Below the pieces are notes generated by a model. It saw only the letters and a program-made list of their open reading frames with translations, had not been told where the DNA came from and did no database searches. From Streptomycetaceae bacterium (GTDB lineage Bacteria > Actinomycetota > Actinomycetes > Nanopelagicales > Nanopelagicaceae), in NCBI GenBank assembly GCA_027488575.1, contig JAIYBJ010000040.1, positions 1 to 32,963 of the forward strand: a stretch of DNA of 32,963 nucleotides. The letters are read 5' to 3'. The translations under genes and the position numbers were made by a program. Shown here piece after piece: positions 1-7,766 of the stretch; the stretch's first letter is position 1, and every line of letters begins with the position of its first letter.

Positions 1-1
1 C

Positions 2-304
2 ACTGCAGATGCCATTGTGGTCCCATCGGATTCTTCGCTTCACAGCATTCGCGGGGCTATAAACACGATGAAAATTGAATCTAGCGCTCAGAGATACTTA
101 CTACCAGTAGATAAATTCTCATCCGAACACTCTGCGCATTTCACTGAGGCAATTATTTTGGATGCACTTATCCCGGTTAATGCAGCTATTGATGCTGCGA
201 TTGCACAGAAACGAAGCGTGCTATCTGCAGATAAGAATTCTGATTTTGCTCAGGCATACCGAGAAGCTGCATACAGCCTTCTAGAACACCTCAAGTTTTT
301 TTAA
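2..304 (+). CDS. 3' end of an unidentified protein, truncated by the window start
   Basis: The reading frame is open from the first bases, so this is the C-terminal part (about 100 residues) of a gene beginning outside the window. A GTG at 17 could be taken for a start, but nothing supports it and the frame continues upstream. The visible part is soluble and mostly helical in look, with Ala-rich stretches, no cysteine and no membrane segment. I do not recognise the family. The stop TAA at 302-304 overlaps the stop of the convergent helicase gene through a shared TTAA. Confidence 0.6.
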   Translation, partial: TADAIVVPSDSSLHSIRGAINTMKIESSAQRYLLPVDKFSSEHSAHFTEAIILDALIPVNAAIDAAIAQKRSVLSADKNSDFAQAYREAAYSLLEHLKFF

Positions 305-1611
305 GTTGTTTTAAACTTTTTTGTGCGAGTTCTCTCGCGCTTTTCACGAGTCTGCTCAACCTTTACAGCAGCTTCTACCTTTACAGGTTTTGCCTTTACC
401 ATTCGCCCAGTTGAACCTGCAGGAATTTTCATGACTTCGTAGAGATGTTCTGAGGAAGAGTACGTCTCTTCTGGTTCTGGTAAACCTAATTTGAGCGCCA
501 TATCAATCATTTTCCATCGCGCCATTTCATCCCAATCAACAAATGTCACAGCAATTCCGTGAGCACCAGCGCGTGCAGTGCGACCAATTCTGTGAACGTA
601 AGTTTTTTCATCTTCTGGGCATTGGTAGTTGATTACGTGTGTAATTCCATCAATATCAATTCCACGTGCGGCCACATCTGTTGCGACAAGCACATCTGTT
701 TTGCCTGCCTTGAAGTCATTGAGAGCTTTTTCGCGAGCGTTTTGTGCTAAATCTCCATGAATAGTTGCCGATCTAAATCCGCGCTCAAGCAAATCATCTG
801 CAGTTTTCTGACATGTTCGCTTTGTGCGACAAAAGACGATTGTGGGACCACGACCTTCGGCTTGCAGGATCCTTGCGAGCATTTCTATTTTGTCCATCGC
901 ATGCGCACGATAAACATGTTGTTCAATCTTTGAAACAACTGCGCCTTCATCTTCATTATCTTGTGTGCGAATATGAATCGGTTGATTCATGAATCGACGT
1001 GCAAGATTAAGGATGTCACCAGGCATAGTTGCTGAGAAAAGCATTGTCTGTGTTCGCTTTGGAGTGCTTGTGAAGATTTTTTCTACATCTGGCAAAAATC
1101 CTAAATCCAACATTTCATCGGCTTCATCTAGCACAAGACGAGATACTTCTTTGAGTTTGAGTTGACCTTGGCGATAAAGATCTAAGAGTCGACCAGGTGT
1201 ACCAACAACGATTTCGATTCCAGCATTTAGCGATTCGATTTGTGGCTCAAATGCACGTCCACCATAGACGGCTAAGGTTCTAATTCCGCGGTTACCTGCA
1301 AGCTCATCAATGTCTTTGGCTACTTGAATACATAATTCGCGAGTTGGAACCACAACCAAAACTTGTGGCAATCCTTGATGTTCAAGTCCTTGCCATTCGG
1401 CATCCTTCGGGGCGATGACTCTTTCAATAAGTGGAATTCCAAATGCGAGCGTCTTTCCTGTGCCGGTTTTTGCTTGCCCGATTACATCGCCATCAGAAAG
1501 TGCGATAGGTAAAACCATTTCTTGAATTGGAAATGGTGAGGCAAAGCCATGCTCCTTAAGAGCTGCCTTAGTCTCTGGGCGAAGGGGAAGTTCTTCGAAA
1601 GTTAGTGACAC
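301..1611 (-). CDS. DEAD-box ATP-dependent RNA helicase (RhlE-like)
   Basis: A 436-residue superfamily 2 RNA helicase that should unwind structured RNA in ribosome assembly or mRNA turnover. Visible motifs in order: Q motif around FPIQ (27-30), Walker A AKTGTGKT (47-54), PTREL (Ia), TPGRLLD, DEAD (162-165), SAT (193-195), then in the C-terminal lobe ATDVAARGID and HRIGRTARAG. The tail after about residue 400 is Lys/Arg-rich, typical of RNA-binding extensions. The start is GTG at 1609-1611, directly abutting the TAA stop of the DUF3107 gene, with no clear Shine-Dalgarno, so translation is probably coupled. The order TetR-DUF3107-helicase resembles Rv3208-Rv3208A-Rv3211 (rhlE) of M. tuberculosis. 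The exact subfamily is inferred from context. Confidence 0.95.
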   Translation of the reverse strand: MSLTFEELPLRPETKAALKEHGFASPFPIQEMVLPIALSDGDVIGQAKTGTGKTLAFGIPLIERVIAPKDAEWQGLEHQGLPQVLVVVPTRELCIQVAKDIDELAGNRGIRTLAVYGGRAFEPQIESLNAGIEIVVGTPGRLLDLYRQGQLKLKEVSRLVLDEADEMLDLGFLPDVEKIFTSTPKRTQTMLFSATMPGDILNLARRFMNQPIHIRTQDNEDEGAVVSKIEQHVYRAHAMDKIEMLARILQAEGRGPTIVFCRTKRTCQKTADDLLERGFRSATIHGDLAQNAREKALNDFKAGKTDVLVATDVAARGIDIDGITHVINYQCPEDEKTYVHRIGRTARAGAHGIAVTFVDWDEMARWKMIDMALKLGLPEPEETYSSSEHLYEVMKIPAGSTGRMVKAKPVKVEAAVKVEQTREKRERTRTKKFKTT

Positions 1612-1869
1612 TTATTGGACGCCAAAACCGACACGACGATCGGTTTGTTCGCCAATATCTACGAAACCAATTTTCTCAGCAGGAACCATAATTACTCGGC
1701 CACGGATGTCTTCAAGTGTTAGCGCTTCACCAGATTTAAGGGCTGCGTTAACTGCGCTTTGAATTTGTGCAGCGCTTAAAGCACTCTCGAAATTTACATC
1801 AGAAGTTACGTTTGCAACCGTGATACGAACTTGAACTTTATTTGAGCTTTCGCTTTTCTTTGTACTCAT
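1612..1869 (-). CDS. DUF3107 family protein (TB9.4/Rv3208A-like)
   Basis: An 85-residue protein matching the small actinobacterial DUF3107 family: an N-terminal beta-strand segment, a middle helix, then the typical end with VPAEKIGFVDIGE and RRVGFG at the C-terminus. The function of the family is unknown. The first about 10 residues are Ser/Lys-rich and likely disordered. The gene lies 43 nt after tetR and its stop touches the helicase GTG start. Its upstream gap holds a TAGGAT box 8 nt before ATG, resembling the one in front of tetR, so it may have its own promoter. Confidence 0.88.
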   Translation of the reverse strand: MSTKKSESSNKVQVRITVANVTSDVNFESALSAAQIQSAVNAALKSGEALTLEDIRGRVIMVPAEKIGFVDIGEQTDRRVGFGVQ

Positions 1870-1877
1870 AGTTGCTA

Positions 1878-1883
1878 ATCCTA
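1878..1883 (-). promoter_or_regulatory. Candidate -10 box for a near-leaderless DUF3107 transcript
   Basis: On the minus strand TAGGAT (1883 down to 1878) fits TANNNT and ends 8 nt before the ATG at 1869. Transcription would start within about 2 nt of the start codon. No convincing -35 or Shine-Dalgarno is visible. The surrounding string closely matches the one before tetR. Confidence 0.4.
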
Positions 1884-1912
1884 CCGATTAAATAGCCGGC
1901 TTGTTTGCCAGA

Positions 1913-2530
1913 TTATTTGCTGGGAAAGCCTGATATTCCGCGCCACATCAGATTTTCAACTAAATCAACGGCTTGCTGGCGGCTTAATTTGCTGTCGCGT
2001 TGTAGCCAATGGCGTGCTGTCACTTGTGCGCTTCCGATTAATCCAACACCGAGCAACATGGCAACTTCTTTAGGCAATCCTGTATCCAAAGAAATAATCG
2101 CACTGACAGCTGCCGCGCAGTCATATGTCATGCGATCTAGTCGTTCAGCTACAGAAGGTTCAACACTCATGTCGCTTTCAAATAGCAAACGAAAAGCTTC
2201 TCCATCACTTTCGATAAAACCAAAATAAGCATCAACCGTGGCACGAACACGATTGGCATTATCTGGAGTGGAAGCAATTGCTTTTTGAATTTCAAAAACA
2301 AGTGAATCAATGTGAAGATCTAATACAGCTAAATAAAGTTCAAGTTTTGATGGAAAGTGTTGATACAAAACTGGCTTACTGACTCCTGCACGATCTGCAA
2401 TTTCATCCATCGCGGCAGAGTGATATCCAGCGACAGTAAATACCTCGAGCGCCGCTGAAAGCAGAAGTGCACGACGCTCATCTCGTGGTAAGCGAGCCTT
2501 GTTATCTCGAAAATTGGCTGAGGTACTCAT
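1913..2530 (-). CDS. TetR/AcrR family transcriptional regulator
   Basis: A 205-residue repressor-type protein. The N-terminal helix-turn-helix is clear (about residues 28-65: AALEVFTVAGY, then MDEIADRAGVSKPVLYQHF, ending in the FPSK element). The C-terminal half is a helical ligand/dimer domain typical of TetR_C proteins next to DUF3107 in Actinobacteria (Rv3208-like). It is transcribed divergently from moeZ. The 93-nt gap between them carries repeated GTGAGTA/TACTCAC half-sites that could be its operator (inference). The effector is unknown. The start ATG at 2530 lies 8 nt after a TACGAT box. Confidence 0.93.
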   Translation of the reverse strand: MSTSANFRDNKARLPRDERRALLLSAALEVFTVAGYHSAAMDEIADRAGVSKPVLYQHFPSKLELYLAVLDLHIDSLVFEIQKAIASTPDNANRVRATVDAYFGFIESDGEAFRLLFESDMSVEPSVAERLDRMTYDCAAAVSAIISLDTGLPKEVAMLLGVGLIGSAQVTARHWLQRDSKLSRQQAVDLVENLMWRGISGFPSK

Positions 2531-2623
2531 TGCGGCTAATCGTAGAGGTAAATGCCTTCAAATTGGCAGTGCTCTGGTGAGTACGGCAGAATAAGCACAT
2601 ACTCACTCACATTCAGGACGGTT
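2531..2623. promoter_or_regulatory. Divergent tetR-moeZ control region with GTGAGTA half-sites
   Basis: Seen directly: GTGAGTA at 2577-2583 and its exact reverse complement TACTCAC at 2600-2606 (16-nt spacer), plus another TACTCA at 2524-2529 inside the tetR start. For tetR, TACGAT (2544-2539, minus) lies 8 nt before the ATG. For moeZ, a weak TTGGCA (2563-2568), N18, CAGAAT (2587-2592) promoter is possible, which would place one half-site in the spacer and the other near the start of transcription. AGGA (2615-2618) is the moeZ ribosome-binding site. Operator function is inference. Confidence 0.4.
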
Positions 2624-3805
2624 ATGAATATCCCACCATTGGTTGATAAAGGCCCAGCGCTCACAGTTGATGAAGTGCGCCGATACAGCCGTCACCTAAT
2701 TATTCCTGATGTTGCGATGGCTGGTCAGCAGCGTTTAATGAATGCAAAAGTTCTCTGCGTTGGTGCAGGAGGACTTGGTTCGCCGGCTCTCATGTATTTA
2801 GCTGCAGCTGGTGTTGGAACTCTCGGAATTGTTGAATTCGATACTGTCGATGAATCAAACTTGCAGCGTCAAATCATTCATGGCCAAAGTGATATTGGAA
2901 AGAGCAAGGCGATTTCAGCTAAAGAGAAAATCGCTGAAATAAATCCAAATGTGAATGTAGTTGTCCATGAAATTCGACTTGATATCGATAATGTTATGGA
3001 TATTTTTGCGCAATACGATTTGATTGTTGATGGAACAGATAACTTTGCAACCAGATATTTAGTTAACGATGCTTGCGTACTCTTAAAGAAACCCTATGTG
3101 TGGGGCTCTATCTATCGCTTTGATGGTCAGGCAAGTGTTTTCTGGGCTGAATACGGACCTTGCTACCGCTGCCTTTATCCAGAACCACCACCTCCGGGCA
3201 TGGTTCCAAGCTGCGCAGAAGGTGGCGTTCTCGGCGTTCTCTGTGCATCTATTGGATCCATTCAAACAACAGAGGCAATTAAGTTAATTACCGGAATTGG
3301 CGAGCCACTTATTGGTCAACTTATGATTTATGACGCGCTTGAAATGTCGTATCGCAAAATTAAAGTACGCAAAGATCCTAAGTGTCCGCTGTGCAGCGAA
3401 AAACCTTCTCAAACAGCGCTGCTTCCAGATTATGAAGCATTCTGTGGAGTCCTATCTGATGCGGCAGAAGTTGCAGTTAAGGATTCAACAATTTCTGTTT
3501 CGGATCTCAAAGGCAAGATTGATAACAAAGAAAACTTCTTGCTCATAGATGTTCGCGAGCCAAGCGAGTTTGAAATCGTCAGAATTCCTGGTTCTGTTCT
3601 CATCCCGAAACAAGGTTTTCTTGATGGAAGCGCACTCGCTGGCTTGCCACAAGACAAACCAATAATTTTGCACTGCAAATCAGGAGTCCGATCTGCCGAA
3701 TGTTTAGCCATTCTCAAGAGCGCAGGTTTCGCCGATGCAACGCACGTTAGCGGTGGTGTTGTGGCATGGGCAAAGCAAATAGATACATCATTACCGGTGT
3801 ACTAA
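2624..3805 (+). CDS. moeZ: MoeZ-type adenylyltransferase/sulfurtransferase (E1-like plus rhodanese)
   Basis: A 393-residue two-domain enzyme that adenylates the C-terminus of ubiquitin-like sulfur carriers (MoaD/ThiS/CysO class) and supplies sulfur as persulfide. The ThiF/MoeB domain (1-about 260) has the nucleotide loop GAGGLGS (47-53), Arg finger in NLQRQ, DGTDNFATRY, zinc cysteines C180, C183, C254 and C257, and C197 in the crossover loop. The C-terminal rhodanese domain (about 285-393) has active Cys351 in CKSGVRS. The frame is open to an ATG at 2552, but ATG 2624 is preferred because AGGA precedes it by 5 nt and the family starts near here. It resembles Rv3206c. The stop abuts the mshB GTG. 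No carrier gene is in the window. Confidence 0.93.
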   Translation: MNIPPLVDKGPALTVDEVRRYSRHLIIPDVAMAGQQRLMNAKVLCVGAGGLGSPALMYLAAAGVGTLGIVEFDTVDESNLQRQIIHGQSDIGKSKAISAKEKIAEINPNVNVVVHEIRLDIDNVMDIFAQYDLIVDGTDNFATRYLVNDACVLLKKPYVWGSIYRFDGQASVFWAEYGPCYRCLYPEPPPPGMVPSCAEGGVLGVLCASIGSIQTTEAIKLITGIGEPLIGQLMIYDALEMSYRKIKVRKDPKCPLCSEKPSQTALLPDYEAFCGVLSDAAEVAVKDSTISVSDLKGKIDNKENFLLIDVREPSEFEIVRIPGSVLIPKQGFLDGSALAGLPQDKPIILHCKSGVRSAECLAILKSAGFADATHVSGGVVAWAKQIDTSLPVY

Positions 3806-4675
3806 GTGCGAGATAGTTACAAAGGCTTTCGCCTACTTTTAGTACACGCGCACCCTGATGATGAAACCATCAACAATGGCGCAACTATGGCTATGTATGC
3901 CGACCTTGGCGCCGATGTCACTTTAGTTACATGCACACGCGGCGAAGAAGGCGAAGTACTCGTTTCTGAGTTATCGCACTTAGCAAGTTCTCATTCGGAT
4001 TCACTCGGAGAACATCGTGAAATCGAACTCAAAGATGCCATGAATGCTTTAGGAATCAAGGACTTTAGATTCCTTGGAAATGGCTCAGTGAAATTTAGAG
4101 ATAGCGGAATGATGGGCACCGAACCAAATAATCGCCCTGATGTGTTCTGGCAGGCAGATTTGGATTTAGCTGCAGCGCACCTTGTAAAAGTAATTGAAGA
4201 AGTGAAGCCACATGTACTCATCACTTACGACGAAATTGGGGGATACGGTCACCCTGACCACATCCAGGCTCATCGAGTTGCGATGCGCGCAAGTGAATTA
4301 GCACAGTGGAAAGTTTCAAAAATCTATTGGAATGCAATGCCAAAATCTGTTCTTGCCGAAGGAATAGAGAAGATGAAAGAGATTGGCTCAAGCTTTTTCG
4401 GAGCAGAAAGCGTTGATGATCTTCCCTTCGCAAAAGATGACGAGCTAGTAACTGCGATGGTTGATGGCACTAAGTATGTGGAGTTAAAAATGAAGGCAAT
4501 GGCAGCACATGCGACGCAAATTGAATTAGACGGACCATTTTTTGCCCTATCAAATAATCTGGGACAACAAGTATGGGGACATGAGTATTACTCACTCGTT
4601 CAAGGGAAAAAATCAGAACCATTTGATTCACATGGGCGAGAAACAGATTTGTTTGCAGGAGTTAATCCAGCATGA
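3806..4675 (+). CDS. mshB: MshB-like deacetylase of mycothiol biosynthesis (PIG-L family)
   Basis: A 289-residue zinc hydrolase of the LmbE/PIG-L family. The zinc motif HAHPDDE (14-20), the conserved [10 protein letters not shown] and the later GYGHPDH are all present. The GEEGEV and RDSGMMGT segments match MshB (deacetylation of GlcNAc-Ins) better than the mycothiol S-conjugate amidase Mca, where the first reads GERGS; this choice is a sequence-memory judgement. The GTG start directly follows the moeZ TAA, and the end overlaps the next gene by 4 nt, giving a tight moeZ-mshB-membrane protein operon. In M. tuberculosis mshB (Rv1170) is likewise followed by a small membrane protein gene. Confidence 0.88.
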   Translation: MRDSYKGFRLLLVHAHPDDETINNGATMAMYADLGADVTLVTCTRGEEGEVLVSELSHLASSHSDSLGEHREIELKDAMNALGIKDFRFLGNGSVKFRDSGMMGTEPNNRPDVFWQADLDLAAAHLVKVIEEVKPHVLITYDEIGGYGHPDHIQAHRVAMRASELAQWKVSKIYWNAMPKSVLAEGIEKMKEIGSSFFGAESVDDLPFAKDDELVTAMVDGTKYVELKMKAMAAHATQIELDGPFFALSNNLGQQVWGHEYYSLVQGKKSEPFDSHGRETDLFAGVNPA

Positions 4676-4983
4676 GAATGATTTATTCAGCCGCACTAGG
4701 ACTCATGGCGGGAATTGCAGCAGTCCTTTTGCATATTTTTTATCCACCAATTGGTTTGATAATTGCGATTCTGGGTTCAGCTGCAACAATTTGGGCTATT
4801 GGTCGTCACTATGGTTCAAGAATTTTTAAGTTAACTGCGTCAATTGCATGGGCGCTAATACTCTGGCGAGCTTCAAGTTTTGGTGTCGGTAACGAATTAT
4901 TGGTTCAAGGTAATGCAGAAGGAAGCGCTCTCGTTTTTCTCGGGCTTCTTGCACTCTTCATCGCTATTGCACTTCCTGCCTAA
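4672..4983 (+). CDS. Small multi-spanning membrane protein (Rv1171-like position)
   Basis: A 103-residue hydrophobic protein with about four predicted membrane segments (roughly 4-22, 24-44, 54-68, 84-102). Start ATG 4672 overlaps the mshB stop as ATGA; a second ATG lies at 4678. No catalytic motif is visible. The position directly after mshB matches the integral membrane protein Rv1171 of M. tuberculosis, but I infer homology from synteny and size only. The function is unknown. The stop at 4981-4983 is immediately followed by the convergent cysS stop. Confidence 0.75.
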   Translation: MRMIYSAALGLMAGIAAVLLHIFYPPIGLIIAILGSAATIWAIGRHYGSRIFKLTASIAWALILWRASSFGVGNELLVQGNAEGSALVFLGLLALFIAIALPA

Positions 4984-6348
4984 CTAACGCCAACTCCAGT
5001 TCTGGCCTGTAGCTGAATCAGAAATCTCCAATCCTGCATTCTCAAGAGTTGTGCGCAGTTCATCGCTTAAGGCCCAATTCTTTGCAGACCTTGCGGCTTC
5101 ACGTTTTTGCAAGAGCGTTTTTAATTCATCTGGCAACTCACGGACTTCGGGAGCACGAGAAAGTTCTAGACCCAACACCTGATCGGCGTAGATAAAAGCG
5201 CTTGCCTTCTGCTCATCGGTGGCACTCGTATCTTTTTCTAGGGCGCGCAAGTATGTAATGACACGAGGAGTATCCAAATCATTTTCCACGAAAGCGAGTA
5301 TTTCTGGATTTGCCTTTGCGTTAGTGATTACGCCCCATCCAGCAAGCTTGTTGCGCCAACGTTTGATTGTTTCGTGAGCAGCTGAAATAGATTGCCAGGA
5401 AAGATCCATTTGAGATCTGTAACGATTTTCCAAAAAGCATAAGCGCAGAGACAGTGGATCAAAACCCTTGGCGATTACATCATCGAGCAACACAACATTT
5501 CCTGCGCTCTTAGACATTTTGCGACCTTCAAACAAAAGGTGTTCACCATGAACCCACAGATCAACACTTTCAACTCCAGTTATTGAATTTGATTGTGCTC
5601 GTTCATTTTCATGATGGGGAAAACGCAAATCGATTCCGCCAACGTGAATGTTTACGTGGCCATGCAAAAACTTAAGTGACATGGCAGAACACTCGATGTG
5701 CCAACCAGGAAACCCAGGTCCCCAGGGAGAATCCCAAATCATCTCTTCTCGGTTTCCTGCGGCTTTCCATAGCGCCCAATCAGCATGAAACTTCTTTACG
5801 CCATCTTCTACATATTCATAACGGTGTCCAGGTTTGAGTGCATCCAAGCGATTTCCACTTAACTGTCCGTATCCAGCAAAAGATTGTGCATCAAAATAAA
5901 CGCACTTATCTTCACCAACGTATGCAGCACCCTTTTGAATAAGTTCGGAGATCATTTCATGCATTAACTCAATGGATTCACTCGCTCGCGGATATTTTTT
6001 TGCTGGAACAATGTTGAGATTTGCTAGGTCGCGATGAAAGCGTTCTTCATATTTTCGAGCGATTTCAAAGGGATCAATCTTCTCTTTCTTTGACTGCTCA
6101 AGCATTTTGTCCTCTTGAAAATCATCGGACATGTGACCAACATCTGTAATGTTTTGAATCATTTGAACTGATAGTCCGCTCAATGCAATGGTGCGAGCGA
6201 TGAGATCGCTCAACAAAAAGGTTCGTAAATTACCGACATGAGCATCTCGATAAACGGTTGGACCACAGCAATACATGGTGACGTTCTTGTCCCGCGAGGA
6301 AATCTCCTTTGGTATGCGCGAGAAGGTGTCATAAATTGATAGGACCAT
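4984..6348 (-). CDS. cysS: Cysteinyl-tRNA synthetase
   Basis: A class Ia synthetase charging tRNA-Cys, about 454 residues (normal for the family). Seen: zinc Cys28 in CCGPTVY, HIGH-type HVGN (37-40), GWHIECSAM, GGIDLRFPHHENE with zinc His/Glu, and KMSKSAGN. The related mycothiol ligase MshC carries CGITPYD and GGSDLIFPHHE instead, so this is cysS. The start is best placed at ATG 6348, which overlaps the upstream GNAT stop as TAATG; a TTG three codons earlier (6357) is the alternative. The C-terminal DALR-like helical part is present. The gene ends flush against the convergent membrane protein gene. Confidence 0.94.
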   Translation of the reverse strand: MVLSIYDTFSRIPKEISSRDKNVTMYCCGPTVYRDAHVGNLRTFLLSDLIARTIALSGLSVQMIQNITDVGHMSDDFQEDKMLEQSKKEKIDPFEIARKYEERFHRDLANLNIVPAKKYPRASESIELMHEMISELIQKGAAYVGEDKCVYFDAQSFAGYGQLSGNRLDALKPGHRYEYVEDGVKKFHADWALWKAAGNREEMIWDSPWGPGFPGWHIECSAMSLKFLHGHVNIHVGGIDLRFPHHENERAQSNSITGVESVDLWVHGEHLLFEGRKMSKSAGNVVLLDDVIAKGFDPLSLRLCFLENRYRSQMDLSWQSISAAHETIKRWRNKLAGWGVITNAKANPEILAFVENDLDTPRVITYLRALEKDTSATDEQKASAFIYADQVLGLELSRAPEVRELPDELKTLLQKREAARSAKNWALSDELRTTLENAGLEISDSATGQNWSWR

Positions 6349-7304
6349 TAGCAGCAACCATCTGAGAGCAGCATTGAATTCTTTTGATACGCACGATAAA
6401 CGTATTCATGATGAAAACTAAATCCGAGAGATTGATAGAGATTGATTGCGGTTTGATTCTGTGAATCAACTTGTAAGACAGATTTCTTGATTCCAGCATC
6501 TAGAGAACTCTTAAGTAGTGCACGGACAATCAATTTACTAACACCTTGGCCTCGATAATCGGCATGAACAAACACTCTAGATAGTGCACTCCAACCATCA
6601 GCGTGTGCAGTGCGTCCAACGCCAATTAGTGTGTCTGCATCAAATACTGATGCGTAAAGAGCTGGATATCCACGCATAAGTTCGGATACGCCATGGTCTT
6701 CTTGCAACGCCAGCCAGGATTCATCAAAGTGATCCGAAACTTCTGTCTTGTATGGAGAATGAACAGAGGGCGGTTCTGAAATATCTGCGACCATGACGTG
6801 CGCTCGAATTTTTTCAACCCAGCCTTGGTCAAAGAGTTTTGAATCTAAATCTGCATACGTTGGCAAAGGGATGGCAAATACTGGCGCAAGACCCACTTTT
6901 TCATAATATGAAATTACATGCGAAATGGATTCATCAATTTCTAATGGAGGCTCGCCAAATGGCGCCTTTCCTGTAGGCAGCACAGAGTTAGCGCGCATTG
7001 TGAATTTTCCTGATGAACGAATCAACCAATTACCGAAGCGTTCCTGTCGCAATGGCGGCCACGTCTTCGTCAATACTGTTTCTAACTCTTGAATGCGAAT
7101 GGATAGCGGAGCGCCATGACCTGCTGCATGTATCTTCTCTTCGATAACTTTATAGACAGCGATTTTTTCAACATCAAATTCGATCAGTTCACCGTGCCGA
7201 TTGCGAAGTGAATTTTCAGACTCGAGATAACCAACTAGGTCGCGAAATCCACCTTCGGGATCGTGGAAGCGAATACTGACTCGCGCACCAATAGGAGCCT
7301 TCAT
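6348..7304 (-). CDS. GNAT-family acetyltransferase (Rv0428c/CG3035-like)
   Basis: A 318-residue protein. The N-terminal about 55 residues look like a small beta domain on basic residues (IGARVSIRF...). The middle has a hallmark of an actinobacterial GNAT group: ERFGNWLIRSSGKFTMRANS. The C-terminal GNAT fold (about 190-310) shows the acetyl-CoA loop region VHADYRGQGVSKLIVRALL and the closing NLYQSLGFSFHHEYVY. Members are often annotated as N-acetylglutamate synthase of the CG3035 family, but the substrate cannot be read from sequence. It is first in a two-gene operon with cysS. AAGG lies 8-9 nt before the ATG, inside a palindrome at 7306-7319. Confidence 0.85.
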   Translation of the reverse strand: MKAPIGARVSIRFHDPEGGFRDLVGYLESENSLRNRHGELIEFDVEKIAVYKVIEEKIHAAGHGAPLSIRIQELETVLTKTWPPLRQERFGNWLIRSSGKFTMRANSVLPTGKAPFGEPPLEIDESISHVISYYEKVGLAPVFAIPLPTYADLDSKLFDQGWVEKIRAHVMVADISEPPSVHSPYKTEVSDHFDESWLALQEDHGVSELMRGYPALYASVFDADTLIGVGRTAHADGWSALSRVFVHADYRGQGVSKLIVRALLKSSLDAGIKKSVLQVDSQNQTAINLYQSLGFSFHHEYVYRAYQKNSMLLSDGCC

Positions 7305-7305
7305 A

Positions 7306-7319
7306 TGTGAACCTTCACA
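7306..7319. promoter_or_regulatory. Palindrome over the GNAT ribosome-binding site
   Basis: TGTGAA, two bases, TTCACA: perfect 6-nt arms with a 2-nt centre, immediately before the GNAT start codon and covering its AAGG. It resembles the CRP-type TGTGA/TCACA pair but with 4 rather than 6 bases between half-sites. Such a short palindrome occurs several times by chance in 33 kb, so only the location is suggestive. Confidence 0.3.
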
Positions 7320-7371
7320 GGTCTAACGATAATCGCCCACGCCAAACTCGCGAGTTACTGGGGCTTCGCAT

Positions 7372-7426
7372 TACAATCGCGCTATAGAAATGGCTAAGTA
7401 AGCCGAGGAAAAGAGTTTCAGGGAGG
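7372..7426 (+). promoter_or_regulatory. Candidate fdxA -10 box and ribosome-binding site
   Basis: TACAAT at 7372-7377 is a good -10 match in the divergent GNAT-fdxA gap (7305-7434); no clear -35 precedes it. The leader would be about 50 nt. GGGAGG at 7421-7426 is one of the strongest Shine-Dalgarno sequences in the window and fixes the GTG start at 7435. Confidence 0.45.
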
Positions 7427-7434
7427 CTGTTCTC

Positions 7435-7755
7435 GTGACATATGTGATTGCCCAACCATGTATCGATGTGAAGGATAAGTCCTGCATTGAAGAGTGCCCA
7501 GTGGACTGCATCTATGAAGGCAATCGCATGTTGTACATCCAGCCAGATGAGTGCGTTGATTGCGGAGCATGCGAGCCAGTCTGTCCGGTTGAAGCAATCT
7601 ATTACGAAGATGACGTTCCTGGACCGTGGAAAGATTTCCAAAAAGTGAATAGCGAATTCTTCGTTGAACTCGGTTCACCTGGTGGCGCAGCAAAAGTTGG
7701 TCCAACAAATAAAGATCACGCCAACGTTGTAACTGCTCCAGCAAAGAGCGAGTAA
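7435..7755 (+). CDS. fdxA: 7Fe ferredoxin ([3Fe-4S][4Fe-4S])
   Basis: A 106-residue electron carrier. Cysteines sit at 9, 17, 21, 25, 40, 43, 46 and 50. By the known 7Fe pattern, C9, C17 and C50 bind the 3Fe cluster and C21, C40, C43 and C46 the 4Fe cluster; C25 is extra, as in other members. The start is GTG 7435 with GGGAGG 8 nt upstream. The C-terminal tail after about 80 is Ala/Lys-rich. The fdxA-dapC order matches Rv1177-Rv1178 (fdxC and an aminotransferase). Confidence 0.95.
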   Translation: MTYVIAQPCIDVKDKSCIEECPVDCIYEGNRMLYIQPDECVDCGACEPVCPVEAIYYEDDVPGPWKDFQKVNSEFFVELGSPGGAAKVGPTNKDHANVVTAPAKSE

Positions 7756-7766
7756 AGGCGCGTGCA

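Noticed and set aside
290-322. AT-only hairpin with T-run as a bidirectional terminator at the first convergent junction
   Set aside because: The stem is AAGTT/AACTT only, too weak, and lies within coding sequence on both sides.
2552-2623. Longer moeZ start at 2552
   Set aside because: The extra 24 codons run through the tetR-moeZ control region; ATG 2624 has a ribosome-binding site and the family N-terminus.
4984-6348. MshC (mycothiol cysteine ligase) instead of cysteinyl-tRNA synthetase
   Set aside because: Active-site wording CCGPTVY and DLRFPHHENE is that of CysRS; MshC has CGITPYD and SDLIFPHHE.
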